This document shows positions 1-8,008 of a stretch of 42,689 nt of DNA, piece after piece. Made by a program: the position numbers and the translations under genes. Numbering within the stretch: position 1 is the first letter of the stretch; each line of letters starts with the position of its first letter. The stretch comes from Actinomycetes bacterium (lineage in GTDB: Bacteria; Actinomycetota; Thermoleophilia; BMS3ABIN01): the NCBI GenBank assembly GCA_021790115.1, contig JAJYIM010000015.1:1-42689 (forward strand). Direction: 5' to 3'. The notes beneath the pieces are model-generated. The model was given only the letters and a program-made list of their open reading frames with translations, ran no database searches and was not told the DNA's origin.

Positions 1-123
1 GTCCTCGGAGCAAAAAGTCCAGGGCGTACCGCAGCGGGTACGACTGCGGGCTTTTTACTCCTGCGTCCTTGCCCATCGCCTTTTCGCTCGGCCTCGCTAC
101 GAACTGCCTTTTGAGATAGATTC
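1..123. repeat. Dispersed palindromic repeat, copy 1 (cut by window edge)
   Basis: This is the right-hand two thirds of a repeat also found at 9903-10082, 25280-25458 and 32706-32883. It begins inside the element (GTCCTCGGAGCAAAAAGTCC) and ends with the terminal inverted repeat GCCTTTTGAGATAGATTC followed by TAAG. The left terminus lies outside the window. No reading frame is conserved between copies. Confidence 0.9.
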
Positions 124-209
124 TAAGCGCGAACAACCCGGGGGCTCCCGGGGAAGTCAATTTTATTACGCGGGGCGGACGGATAAAAGAGGAGAGAGCG
201 GACGTAAGA

Positions 210-608
210 TCAAGGAAGGCGGGTGAAGCCCTGCTCCCGGAAATGGCGATCGAAGGTGAAGACTTTTTGCAAACCCAGCCGTCTCATGACCACAAAGCTG
301 ACGCAGTCGACCAGGCTGAGTTTCTTGCTGCTGGCAGCTACAGCAGCAGCCATGCCGGCATTATGGGCGACAGCATCCACCCATTGGACGGACATCAGTG
401 GGCATAAATCCTGATAGAAATCTCTCGCGGAATCGGTGCCGAGCCGTTTTTGAAATAAGGAGAACGATTCCACGATTACGTAATTGGTTGTGATAAGCCG
501 TTTGCGTTCCGAGATGAATTGTTCCCAGACCCGCTTGGCCCGCTTGTTATTAGCGTCATCACCATCAACCAGAGCAAATATCGCCGACGTATCAACAAAG
601 ATGCTCAT
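210..608 (-). CDS. vapC: VapC-type PIN-domain ribonuclease toxin
   Basis: A 132-residue PIN-domain protein, the usual VapC length. The acidic residues expected to bind Mg2+ are visible: D6 in VDTSAIFAL, E47 in VIVESFS, D101 in SLVDCVS and D120 in FTFDRHF. VapC toxins are endoribonucleases that cut tRNA or other RNA and are held inactive by the partner antitoxin. Its ATG directly follows the stop codon of the RHH gene at 609-866, so the two are translationally coupled as in classic vapBC operons. The active site looks intact. The RNA target cannot be read from sequence. Confidence 0.88.
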   Translation of the reverse strand: MSIFVDTSAIFALVDGDDANNKRAKRVWEQFISERKRLITTNYVIVESFSLFQKRLGTDSARDFYQDLCPLMSVQWVDAVAHNAGMAAAVAASSKKLSLVDCVSFVVMRRLGLQKVFTFDRHFREQGFTRLP

Positions 609-866
609 TTATTTCTTATAATCACCGTAGATCTCTACCAGGTAGTCGTCATGCCGTTCCGATATGTCAGTTCTTCCGGAGTGATATTTGCCCATCATTG
701 CAAGCGCGCGCCGCTTGCGTTCCTCCCACGAGATCTCACCCTGGAATCGCAAGATCTGGTCCACTCCATCCCTGATAAGGGATGAAACGGAAACATTTCT
801 CTGCCTGGCCATTCTTTTTAGTTCCCCTGCCTGCTGCTCAGTCAGCTGTATCTGTGTCCTTACCAT
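609..866 (-). CDS. vapB: VapB-type ribbon-helix-helix antitoxin
   Basis: About 85 residues. The N-terminus (VRTQIQLTEQQAGELKRMARQRNVSVSSLIRDGVDQ) has the strand-helix-helix pattern of CopG/RHH DNA-binding antitoxins, and the C-terminal half would wrap the PIN toxin. A start at 866 is preferred because GGAG sits six bases upstream. An in-frame ATG at 878 would add four residues but has only a poorly spaced AGG. The antitoxin should neutralise VapC and repress its own promoter through the paired sites at 881-920. Confidence 0.85.
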   Translation of the reverse strand: MVRTQIQLTEQQAGELKRMARQRNVSVSSLIRDGVDQILRFQGEISWEERKRRALAMMGKYHSGRTDISERHDDYLVEIYGDYKK

Positions 867-880
867 GCCCAGCTCCATCC

Positions 881-920
881 TGATGTAAGTGATTACAGAT
901 TTGATGTAATGATTACATTT
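881..920 (-). promoter_or_regulatory. Paired vapBC operator
   Basis: Two near-identical dyads, TGATGTAAGTGATTACA (from 881) and TGATGTAATGATTACAT (from 902), start 21 bp apart, about two helical turns. The second contains the symmetric core ATGTAAT-G-ATTACAT. Placed just upstream of vapB, this arrangement fits cooperative RHH dimer binding and autoregulation. Confidence 0.7.
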
Positions 921-1012
921 TTATCATAGAATGGCTGAGTCGGGAATTCAAGAAACTAAAGCATTACCAAGCCGTTTTCGCGAAAATCATAGCCGGAGCC
1001 GCCGCAAACCGT

Positions 1013-1330
1013 CTAAACCGGGATCCCGCGGCTCACGGCTTCACGTACGATTGATATCTGCGCAGATTTGTCGTTGAATTCATCCGGCGTGTAACAAAGC
1101 GCCTCAAGAGTCTCCGGATAATCCCAGTATTTATACATTTCCGCCGGCCGCCTGGTGAAGAACATCCCTTCAAAATCGGGAGATACAATCACAAAATCAT
1201 AATCGCTGTCTTTCAGGGCCTGCCCGGTCGCCCTCGAGCCAAACAGCAACATCCGGTCAACGTTAAAGTGTTTTCTGACCTGCTGCGCAAATGATGTGAC
1301 TTTTATGTCTTTAACTGACTTTTGATCCAT
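1013..1330 (-). CDS. MNT-type minimal nucleotidyltransferase (antitoxin of a HEPN/MNT pair)
   Basis: A 105-residue DNA polymerase-beta-type nucleotidyltransferase. The signature LLFGSRATG (GS at 31-32) is followed by SDYDFVIV with the metal-binding pair D43 and D45. Such MNT proteins pair with HEPN ribonuclease toxins and in known cases silence them by adding AMP to a HEPN tyrosine. Its start overlaps the 3' end of the HEPN reading frame just upstream, the usual arrangement. The MNT gene looks intact although the HEPN gene is disrupted. Confidence 0.8.
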   Translation of the reverse strand: MDQKSVKDIKVTSFAQQVRKHFNVDRMLLFGSRATGQALKDSDYDFVIVSPDFEGMFFTRRPAEMYKYWDYPETLEALCYTPDEFNDKSAQISIVREAVSRGIPV

Positions 1331-1690
1331 GCCAATACCTTTTTTGCCATTTGAACATGTTCTGTAGCTATTTCCACGTCATAAACTTCAGCCGGCAAAC
1401 CATACGCCGCGTCGGGGTATCTTGCCGTAATATACTCAGTGCTCAGATTTCTTATGCCATCCAGATTTCATCAGGGACGCTCAGGTCATTCGCAAGCTTA
1501 TTGATGTTGTGCGTCCGCGCGGCAGCTCCCGCTTGCTCTCAAGATAAAAGGATTTAAGCCCTTTTTCAACGGCCTGCTGCGCGAGAAAAGCGGAAACATA
1601 GAACTTCCCTACGTCAAGAATTGCCACGGCGCTGTCAAGGTCGGCCTGCGCCTGTTCCCACCATAATTTTGCTTCGGGTCTCATGGGCAA
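1303..1690 (-). pseudogene. HEPN-domain toxin gene with two frameshifts
   Basis: The open frame 1690-1481 encodes a HEPN N-terminus (WWEQAQADLDSAVAIL, then FLAQQAVEKGLKSFYLESK) and then runs into unrelated residues. The family's continuation appears in a second frame (HNINKLANDLSVPDEIWMA, ending near 1455) and then a third (IRNLSTEYITARYPDAA, then EHVQMAKKVLAWIKSQLKT), stopping at 1303. Two separate single-base losses, near 1523 and 1457, would explain this. Restored, the protein would be about 128 residues and overlap the MNT start. Either the toxin is inactivated or the assembly carries errors. The R-x4-6-H catalytic motif is not obvious. Confidence 0.75.
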
Positions 1691-1760
1691 ATTATTCCGT
1701 CATGCTTGTGACTTTTCCTGCAATATCACGTTTTAAAGGATTGTACCAGGTGAGGTGCTT

Positions 1761-3239
1761 TTACTTCTCCGGCCTAAGCAGCGGGAAGAGGATGGCGTCG
1801 CGGATCGACGGACTGTCGGTGAGGATCATGCAGAGGCGGTCGATGCCCAGCCCGGAGCCACCGCTGGGCGGCATGCCGTATTCCAGCGCGGTGAGGAAAT
1901 CTTCGTCGACGAAACCTGCCTCCTCGTCGCCGGCCCGGCGCTGGGCCGCCTGGGCCTCAAAGCGGCGGCGCTGGTCGAGCGGGTCGGTCAGCTCGCTGAA
2001 GCAGTTGGCGATCTCGATGCCGCCGATAAAGCCCTCGAAGCGCTCCACCAGCGTGGGGTCGCCGTCCTTGGGCCGGGCCAGCGGCGACAGCTCCAGCGGG
2101 TAATCAACGACAAAAGCTGGCTGGACCAGCTTGGGTTCGACGAAGTTGGAGAGCAGCTCATCGACCAGTTTGCCCCAGGACCAGGCGGGATCGGCCTCAA
2201 TGCCGGCCTGCCTGACCCGCGCCCGGAGCGCCTCCAGCACCGGATATTCCACAAAGTCAATACCGCTGTGCTCCCTGATGACATCGCGCAGCGTCAGGCG
2301 CGGCCAGGGCGGCGTCAGGTCAAGCTCCTCCCCCTTCCAGGGAACCTTGAGCGTTCCCAGCACTTCCCCGGCCACGTGAGCCACCAGCTGCTCGATCATC
2401 TCCATAACGTCGTTGTAGTCGGCGTAGGCCTGCTGGGACTCCATCATCGTGAACTCAGGGTTGTGCTTCGTGGAGATGCCCTCGTTGCGGAAAATTCTGC
2501 CAATTTCATACACTTTGTCAAAACCGCCGACAATCAGCCGCTTCAGATGCAGCTCCAGGGCGATACGCATGTAGAGGTCAAGATCCAGCGCGTTGTGATG
2601 CGTCTCGAACGAGCGGGCGGTGGCGCCGCCGGGGATCGTCTGCAGAATCGGCGTTTCAACTTCCAGGAAGCCGCGCTCATCCATAAAGCGCCGGATGCTG
2701 GAAAGGATGCGCCCGCGGATGTAAAAGGCGCGGTGGACCTCGTCGTTGACAATCAGGTCCAGGTAGCGCTGGCGGTAGCGGATCTCCACGTCGGTGAGGC
2801 CGTGCCACTTCTCGGGCAGCGGGTGCAGCGACTTGGCCAGCGGCGTAAACGACTCCACCTCGATGGTAAGCTCGCCGCGGCGGGTGCGGAAGACCGGCCC
2901 GGCGGCGCCAATGACGTCGCCGGCGTCCAGCCGGCGGAAATCAGCGTAGCCCTCATCACCAAGAACATTGACATTGCCGTAGAGCTGGATGCGGCCACTG
3001 GCGTCCTTGAGCACCAAAAAACTGGCCTTGCCCATCTCCCGCTTGATCATGATGCGGCCGGCTACGCGGAAGCTCTCATCGCTCCTGTCGCCCGGCTCAA
3101 AGGCGGCAAAGCGCTTAAGCAGCGGCGCAACAGGCTGGGGAGGGAGGAACCGGTTAAAGTACGGAGAGGCGCCGGCCTCGATTAGCGCATCCAGCTTGCG
3201 GCGGCGCTCATTGGCCTCGGACGTCGGCCCCTCTGCCAT
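1761..3239 (-). CDS. lysS: Lysyl-tRNA synthetase, class II
   Basis: A 492-residue protein matching bacterial LysRS length. An N-terminal OB-fold anticodon-binding domain covers roughly residues 50-150 (RVAGRIMIKREMGKASFLVL), followed by the class II catalytic core. Motif 2 is seen as FRNEGISTKHNPEFTMME and motif 3 as GSGLGIDRL near the C-terminus. The enzyme charges tRNA-Lys in the cytoplasm. It starts two bases after greA ends, so the two genes form one transcript. A long open frame on the opposite strand is a GC-rich shadow. Confidence 0.97.
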   Translation of the reverse strand: MAEGPTSEANERRRKLDALIEAGASPYFNRFLPPQPVAPLLKRFAAFEPGDRSDESFRVAGRIMIKREMGKASFLVLKDASGRIQLYGNVNVLGDEGYADFRRLDAGDVIGAAGPVFRTRRGELTIEVESFTPLAKSLHPLPEKWHGLTDVEIRYRQRYLDLIVNDEVHRAFYIRGRILSSIRRFMDERGFLEVETPILQTIPGGATARSFETHHNALDLDLYMRIALELHLKRLIVGGFDKVYEIGRIFRNEGISTKHNPEFTMMESQQAYADYNDVMEMIEQLVAHVAGEVLGTLKVPWKGEELDLTPPWPRLTLRDVIREHSGIDFVEYPVLEALRARVRQAGIEADPAWSWGKLVDELLSNFVEPKLVQPAFVVDYPLELSPLARPKDGDPTLVERFEGFIGGIEIANCFSELTDPLDQRRRFEAQAAQRRAGDEEAGFVDEDFLTALEYGMPPSGGSGLGIDRLCMILTDSPSIRDAILFPLLRPEK

Positions 3240-3241
3240 GC

Positions 3242-3721
3242 CTAGGCCTTCTTGATGGAAACGATCTTATACCTGTAGCTGCCGCGCGGAGTCACAACTT
3301 TCACGATCTCACCCGCCTTGTGGTCCATGATCGCCTTCCCCACCGGGGACTCGTTGGACAGCCGGCTGTTGCCGGGGTCTGCTTCTGCCGACCCCACCAA
3401 AATGTATTGAAATGTTTCGCCGCGCTTGATCTCCTTCAGCTTGACCTTACTGCCGATGCCTACGGTATCGGAACGGATCTCCGATCCTTCCAGGACGCGG
3501 GCGTTGCGCAACTTGTGCTCCAGGTTGCTGATCCTCATCTCCAGCTTGGCCTGCTCGTTCTTGGCTTCGTTATACTCGCTGTTCTCACTGATGTCGCCGA
3601 ACTCACGCGCGTCCTTGATCCGCTCCGATATTTCCTCCCGCTTTACCGAAGACAGATATTCGATTTCTTCCGAAAGGCGCTTGAAGCCATCGGGTGTCAA
3701 GATTACTTCCTTGTCTGGCAC
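3242..3721 (-). CDS. greA: Transcription elongation factor GreA
   Basis: 159 residues, the standard Gre length. The N-terminal coiled coil carries the motif DISENSEYNEAKNEQA, whose acidic tip enters the RNA polymerase secondary channel and stimulates cleavage of backtracked RNA. The C-terminal FKBP-like domain ends with NESPVGKAIMDHKAGEIVKV. It is the first gene of a greA-lysS pair, and the 160 bp upstream of it is AT-rich and likely holds the promoter. Confidence 0.96.
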   Translation of the reverse strand: MPDKEVILTPDGFKRLSEEIEYLSSVKREEISERIKDAREFGDISENSEYNEAKNEQAKLEMRISNLEHKLRNARVLEGSEIRSDTVGIGSKVKLKEIKRGETFQYILVGSAEADPGNSRLSNESPVGKAIMDHKAGEIVKVVTPRGSYRYKIVSIKKA

Positions 3722-3881
3722 TTCTTTCCAACCTGCCTTTCCGTGTAAAAGTGACGGTAAATTATAAGTTTTGTCCTACCCAGTTGCAAGTGAATTAACG
3801 AGACTGGATTTGGGGGAAATGATACAGCCGGGCCTTTGCCCGCCTGCCAAACGAATACATCTTTGAGACGGGCCCTTGGCG

Positions 3882-5279
3882 CTACCCGGGCAAGGTCACG
3901 ACAAAACGCGACCCTTTGCCGGGAGTTGAGCTTACCGTGATATCCCCGCCCATGGCGCGGGCAAGCTGCCTTGAGATAGATAGTCCAAGGCCAAGACCGG
4001 CTGGTTTCTTCCCGTTGGCCGACTTGTAAAACCGGTCAAAGACATGCGGCAGATCATCAGCATCAATGCCGGCGCCCGTGTCTGCTACCTCAATTTCAAC
4101 CTTGGCGGCGGCGCGCCGGTATGACATTGTTACTTTTCCGCCAGCTGGCGTATACACTAAAGCATTGTGGACCAGGTTGGAGACGATCTGGCGGAGGCGG
4201 TCCGGGTCTGTGTTTATCTTAAACTCACCGCTGGATCCGGCGATGGCAAGCTCAACCTGTGATTGGGCTGCTTCGCGGGAGAACCGGTCCGCCACATCTG
4301 AAAGCACGCCGCCAACCAGGACGGCATCATTCCTGAGCCCGAACTGGCGGGCGTCAAGCTTGGCCACACTGAGCAGATCCTCGATCAGGCGGCTCAAGCG
4401 CCGCGTTTCTGCCTCGATTACTTTAAGGGAGGCAGCCACCGCCTGAGGATCATCCGCCACGCCTTCCTTTAATGCCTGGGTATGGCCGGCAATGGCCGTC
4501 AGCGGAGTCCTCAGCTCATGACTGACGTTAATGACAAACTCGCGTTGCTGCTCCTGGGATTTTTGCACTTCCTCCGACATATAGCGGAAGGCGTCGGCCA
4601 GCCGGCCGATCTCGTCCCGGGAATGAACGCCAAGCTCGCTGGAAAAATCGCCGGCCGCCACGGCCGTGGCCGCCTGGGTGATTTCATGCAGCGGCCGTGA
4701 CAGGCGCCGGGCCAGCAGAAACGCCAATAACAACGACACCACCAGCGACACTGCCGCCGAGATTATGAACCAGCCGGCCAACGGCCGAAATGGTTGCAGC
4801 TGGCTGATCGGCTTGGCCAGCACCACTGCCCCGGCTGGTCCGCCACCGGCATTAAAGACATGGGCAACCATCACCACCTCGCGGTCGCCAAAACCGGGTA
4901 ACCGGACTTGTTGCACGGTAGTCTGACCCTTGATCAGGCTATCCCATTTCAACGGTGTCAGCCTGTCGAGCGGCACATGGTTACCGCTGCCGGCCCCCGG
5001 CAATTTGGAGATGGCCTGATCCTGATAAGGCACGATGATCGCCCTGATGCCATACATGCGCTCCAGGTCAACATTATAGCGTTGCTGCGGCAGCCCTTCA
5101 GACTGAATCTGGCCGGCGAGCGTCTCTGCCTGCGATTCCAGATCGGAGATGTTCCGTTGCCGCAGATAATGCTGAACCAGGCCGGCCGAAAGAAACCCCG
5201 ATATTAACAAGGAAAACACGATTGCCAACGAGAAATAAATGGCCAGGCGGCCCTTGAGGCTTTTAGTGAGATTTAACAC
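3882..5279 (-). CDS. Membrane sensor histidine kinase with HAMP domain
   Basis: 465 residues. Transmembrane segment 1 is at about 12-35, an extracytoplasmic sensor region at about 36-168, and transmembrane segment 2 at about 169-190. HAMP follows at about 191-243, then HisKA with H254 in NVSHELRTPLT and an ATPase domain with DTGAGID and GLGLGLS boxes. It autophosphorylates and passes phosphate to the OmpR-type regulator encoded just upstream, 115 bp away on the same strand. The signal is unknown. The secreted DUF5666-like gene beyond the regulator may be a target. Confidence 0.93.
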   Translation of the reverse strand: MLNLTKSLKGRLAIYFSLAIVFSLLISGFLSAGLVQHYLRQRNISDLESQAETLAGQIQSEGLPQQRYNVDLERMYGIRAIIVPYQDQAISKLPGAGSGNHVPLDRLTPLKWDSLIKGQTTVQQVRLPGFGDREVVMVAHVFNAGGGPAGAVVLAKPISQLQPFRPLAGWFIISAAVSLVVSLLLAFLLARRLSRPLHEITQAATAVAAGDFSSELGVHSRDEIGRLADAFRYMSEEVQKSQEQQREFVINVSHELRTPLTAIAGHTQALKEGVADDPQAVAASLKVIEAETRRLSRLIEDLLSVAKLDARQFGLRNDAVLVGGVLSDVADRFSREAAQSQVELAIAGSSGEFKINTDPDRLRQIVSNLVHNALVYTPAGGKVTMSYRRAAAKVEIEVADTGAGIDADDLPHVFDRFYKSANGKKPAGLGLGLSISRQLARAMGGDITVSSTPGKGSRFVVTLPG

Positions 5280-5394
5280 TTAAGAAAGTTCCAAGTTCCA
5301 AGAAATTATGGCTATTTTTTACTATTTGTCAAGTTGATTGCCGGTTTTTGGCTGTTAGCCAGTATCCAGAGTCCAGCATTCAGCATCCGGGTTA

Positions 5395-6075
5395 TCATTT
5401 CATTTTGTAGCCGACGCCCCAGACTGTCTCGATCTCGGCTGCCCCGCCAAGTTTTTTGCGCACCTGATTGATGTGAACGTCCACAGTCCGCGTATCTCCC
5501 AAAAAGTCATAGCCCCAAACCTGCTCCAGCAGCTGCTGCCGCGACAGGGCCAGCCCCTCATTCATCAACAGATAGTGAAGCAGGTCAAACTCTTTTGCCG
5601 TCATTTGCACCGGCTTGCCCGCCACCGATACCTCGTGCCGCTCGGGATCCAGGCTTACTTCACCCAGGGAAAGCGGGCCGGTTCCGGCCGGCTGCACGCG
5701 GGCCTGGGCGCGCCTGAGCACGGATTTTACCCGCGCCACGAGCTCCCGCGGATCAAAGGGCTTGGTGACATAATCGTCCGCGCCCAACTCCAGGCCCACC
5801 ACCTTGTCCGTGGCCGCATCCCTGGCGGTGAGCATAATGATGGGCACATCGGATTCCCGCCGCAGGCGGCGGCAAACCTCAAAGCCATCCATATCAGGCA
5901 GCATCAAATCGAGGATCACGACCTGGGGCGGCCGGCGGGCAGCCAGCTTAATGCCGCCGGCGCCGTCCGCGGCCATATCGACCTCGAATCCTTCCTTGCG
6001 AAGATACATTGCCATAAACGAGGCAATGCTTTCTTCATCCTCGATCAGGAGTATGCGTGTTTTCCCCATTGGCAA
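5395..6075 (-). CDS. OmpR/PhoB-family response regulator
   Basis: 226 residues. The receiver domain has the acidic pair ED near residue 12, phosphoacceptor D56 (VVILDLMLPDMDG), the switch threonine in IIMLTA, and K in VTKPFDP. The C-terminal winged helix ends DTRTVDVHINQVRKKL, then the typical VWGVGYKM. It precedes the HAMP kinase at 3882-5279 and should be its partner. ATG codons at 6075 and 6069 are both possible starts. Confidence 0.94.
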   Translation of the reverse strand: MPMGKTRILLIEDEESIASFMAMYLRKEGFEVDMAADGAGGIKLAARRPPQVVILDLMLPDMDGFEVCRRLRRESDVPIIMLTARDAATDKVVGLELGADDYVTKPFDPRELVARVKSVLRRAQARVQPAGTGPLSLGEVSLDPERHEVSVAGKPVQMTAKEFDLLHYLLMNEGLALSRQQLLEQVWGYDFLGDTRTVDVHINQVRKKLGGAAEIETVWGVGYKMK

Positions 6076-6128
6076 AAAATTTTTGTTTATGATGTCAAAA
6101 GAATAACAAATTATAAAAAAAGAACGAA

Positions 6129-6152
6129 GAGCGGCAGCCGTGGCCGCCGCTC
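6129..6152 (-). terminator. Intrinsic terminator after the DUF5666-like gene
   Basis: On the minus strand GAGCGGC pairs with GCCGCTC (7 bp) and is followed by a T-rich run (TTCGTTCTTTTTTT). It lies between the stop of the secreted-protein gene and the response-regulator start, so the two are probably separate transcripts. Confidence 0.75.
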
Positions 6153-6190
6153 AAGGTTAGCCCCCGGTAATTTCTGTAAAGTACGGCCGC

Positions 6191-6862
6191 CTAGGCTCCC
6201 TGGCCTCCTCCTTGACCGGCTTGACCGGGTGCCCCCTGCCGGCCGGGAGCTGGCGCCGGCGGCGTTCCCGCGGGCTTGGCCGGCGGATTAAACATAATAC
6301 CGCGAACCGACCCGTCGGGTGCGGTCATTACTCCGATCTTCATTCCTGGCGATAACGACGGCACCGTCACCTGCTGATCGCCGTTGGCGGTGTGGATAGT
6401 GACTTTGTTGCCATTTATCGCAGTGATCTGGCCAACCAACGGCGGACGCCTAACGCCTAAAGGCGCGCCAATCATCACGGCTTTGGCGGTCAAGTTTCCG
6501 GAGCCGCTGTTGCTGTCCAAAAGAATGGCTACCTTTACTCCCGGCTTGACGTCGCTGAGGCTGCCATTGCCGCCTTTTTTAACATATTTCGTCTGATCAT
6601 TAACCTTGACGTCTTTTGACTGTCCCGAGCGGGTCTTTAAACTAATCGTGTTGTTCTGAACCTTCGTCACCTGGCCGGCAATCATGCGCCCCTTAAACCG
6701 CGGGCCGTGTGCTCCGAAGCCGCCACCAGGTCCGTTCTGCGCTTGCGTCCCGGACTGCGGCTGCCCGCCGGACGACTGCGCAACGGCCAATCCAATTCCG
6801 ACTGCCAGTACCAGGACCGCTGCCAGAGACACCACCAGCGCTACTTTGTGGCTTTTTTTCAT
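6191..6862 (-). CDS. Secreted DUF5666-like protein with low-complexity tail
   Basis: 223 residues. A signal peptide or anchor at 1-29 (KKSHKVALVVSLAAVLVLAVGIGLAVAQ) leads into a Gly/Gln-rich linker. Two beta-rich repeats follow, about 60-125 (GQVTKVQNNTISLKTRSGQ) and about 138-185 (GQITAINGNKVTIHTANGD). This pattern resembles DUF5666-type small OB-like repeats. The tail is Pro/Gly/Ala/Gln-rich. A strong AGGAGGTG lies eight bases before the ATG. It sits beside a two-component system and has 11-bp-spaced regulator-like sites upstream, so it may be controlled by that system. The biochemical role is unknown. Confidence 0.8.
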   Translation of the reverse strand: MKKSHKVALVVSLAAVLVLAVGIGLAVAQSSGGQPQSGTQAQNGPGGGFGAHGPRFKGRMIAGQVTKVQNNTISLKTRSGQSKDVKVNDQTKYVKKGGNGSLSDVKPGVKVAILLDSNSGSGNLTAKAVMIGAPLGVRRPPLVGQITAINGNKVTIHTANGDQQVTVPSLSPGMKIGVMTAPDGSVRGIMFNPPAKPAGTPPAPAPGRQGAPGQAGQGGGQGA

Positions 6863-6925
6863 TGACCAAACACCTCCTGATCGTTTTTATGCCAAAGTCA
6901 TTATCAACAACGGACGTAATAATGA

Positions 6926-6953
6926 GATTAAGGAGGTGTAAGAAGACTGTAAA
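6926..6953 (-). promoter_or_regulatory. Three 11-bp-spaced direct repeats upstream of the DUF5666-like gene
   Basis: GATTAA (6926), TGTAAG (6937) and TGTAAA (6948), read on the plus strand, start exactly 11 bp apart. OmpR-family regulators bind tandem repeats with this spacing, so this is a candidate site for the neighbouring regulator. The degenerate sequence keeps confidence low. Confidence 0.4.
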
Positions 6954-7005
6954 TTAAAGAGCCATTGTAAAGCACGCTGGGGGGCAACCACGTTGCTGGT
7001 GACGC

Positions 7006-7956
7006 TCACTTTTTAACCTCGAGCATCACGTACGGGTTGAGAAAACTGCGCCACAGGCGCCTCGGCAGATGCTCGATGTAGAGCCGCGCCGGCAGCGCCA
7101 GCGGCCTTAACAATCCCGAGTCGAACATGCTCAGGGCGAAGTAGCCCTTGATGGAAAGCGGCCGGACAGAAGCGGCGCCGGCTTCCTGAAAAAGCTTCTC
7201 GATCTCCCGGTATGAGAGCAGGTGATAAGCGCCGAAGGGGCAGTGAATGTTGATTCCGGTTTTCGAAAAGATTTGCTCGCGCATCCGCATCATGGCTCCG
7301 CCGCGGCTCGCCTGGTCGCTGACGGCGTGCTGCGGATCGAGCGGAAAGTTCTTGTTGGGGCGGGCAATCAGGATGCGGCCGCCCGGCCTGGTTACCCTCA
7401 AAAGATCGCGCGCATAACGCCGGTGCGCCTGCCGGTAACCGGGAGCCAGCGTGCAGTCGCCGACAATCGTGCCGATGTGCTCAATGACGCCCAGCGAGGT
7501 GAGGACGTCAAAATAACCGTCCGGGAACGGCAGGGCGCACGCATCGCAGCAGATAAAACTGTTCTTGCCCCGCTGCTGCCGGGACCAGAAGCCGGAGGGG
7601 CCCGGCAAATCAACCCCATAAGCCTCGTAGCCGAGGCCAAGCAGCTTCGGCACGGTCCGGCCGATGCCGCAGCCCACATCAAGCATCCTTGCAAACGGCT
7701 CCCGACGCAGGTACGGGATAATGTATTCATCATCCATCCTCTCGGCGCCACTGGATGCCTGCAGCCGGGCCAGCTCCCCCGTCGTCGTCTGACCCATTTT
7801 TTCCAGGCCGCCGAGTGCGATCTCCAGATAACCTTCTTTGTTCCTGCCGAAAGTGAGGCCGCAGGCCTGGCAGGAAAAACTATCATGGCCCTCCGAAAGA
7901 AGCCCGTGGCAGCGCGGGCAGCAAAGGACACCGCTCAGCTTTGATTTGCCAGTCAC
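7006..7956 (-). CDS. SAM-dependent methyltransferase with N-terminal zinc ribbon
   Basis: 316 residues. Residues about 8-40 form a Trm112-like zinc ribbon (CCPRC, then CQACG). A class I Rossmann methyltransferase domain follows, with motif I MLDVGCGIGRTVPKLL and the acidic end of beta2 in YGVDLPG. The later VLTSLGVIEHIG and TRPGGRILIARPN are typical of Methyltransf_11/UbiE-like enzymes. The substrate is not evident. It lies downstream of the alkaline-phosphatase-superfamily gene on the same strand. The start is GTG without a clear ribosome-binding site. Confidence 0.8.
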   Translation of the reverse strand: MTGKSKLSGVLCCPRCHGLLSEGHDSFSCQACGLTFGRNKEGYLEIALGGLEKMGQTTTGELARLQASSGAERMDDEYIIPYLRREPFARMLDVGCGIGRTVPKLLGLGYEAYGVDLPGPSGFWSRQQRGKNSFICCDACALPFPDGYFDVLTSLGVIEHIGTIVGDCTLAPGYRQAHRRYARDLLRVTRPGGRILIARPNKNFPLDPQHAVSDQASRGGAMMRMREQIFSKTGINIHCPFGAYHLLSYREIEKLFQEAGAASVRPLSIKGYFALSMFDSGLLRPLALPARLYIEHLPRRLWRSFLNPYVMLEVKK

Positions 7957-8008
7957 AATTTCATGGTAAGAGATGATAAATCGGCATAAGCTAGGCTTTC
8001 AGCTTCCG

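Noticed and set aside
1755-3185. Long plus-strand open frame of 476 codons
   Set aside because: It lies entirely opposite lysS, whose motifs are clear, and has no recognisable domain. Long antisense frames are common in GC-rich genes.
6929-6960. Plus-strand ribosome-binding site AAGGAGGTG suggesting a small gene
   Set aside because: No start codon at suitable spacing leads to an open frame; TAA follows at once.
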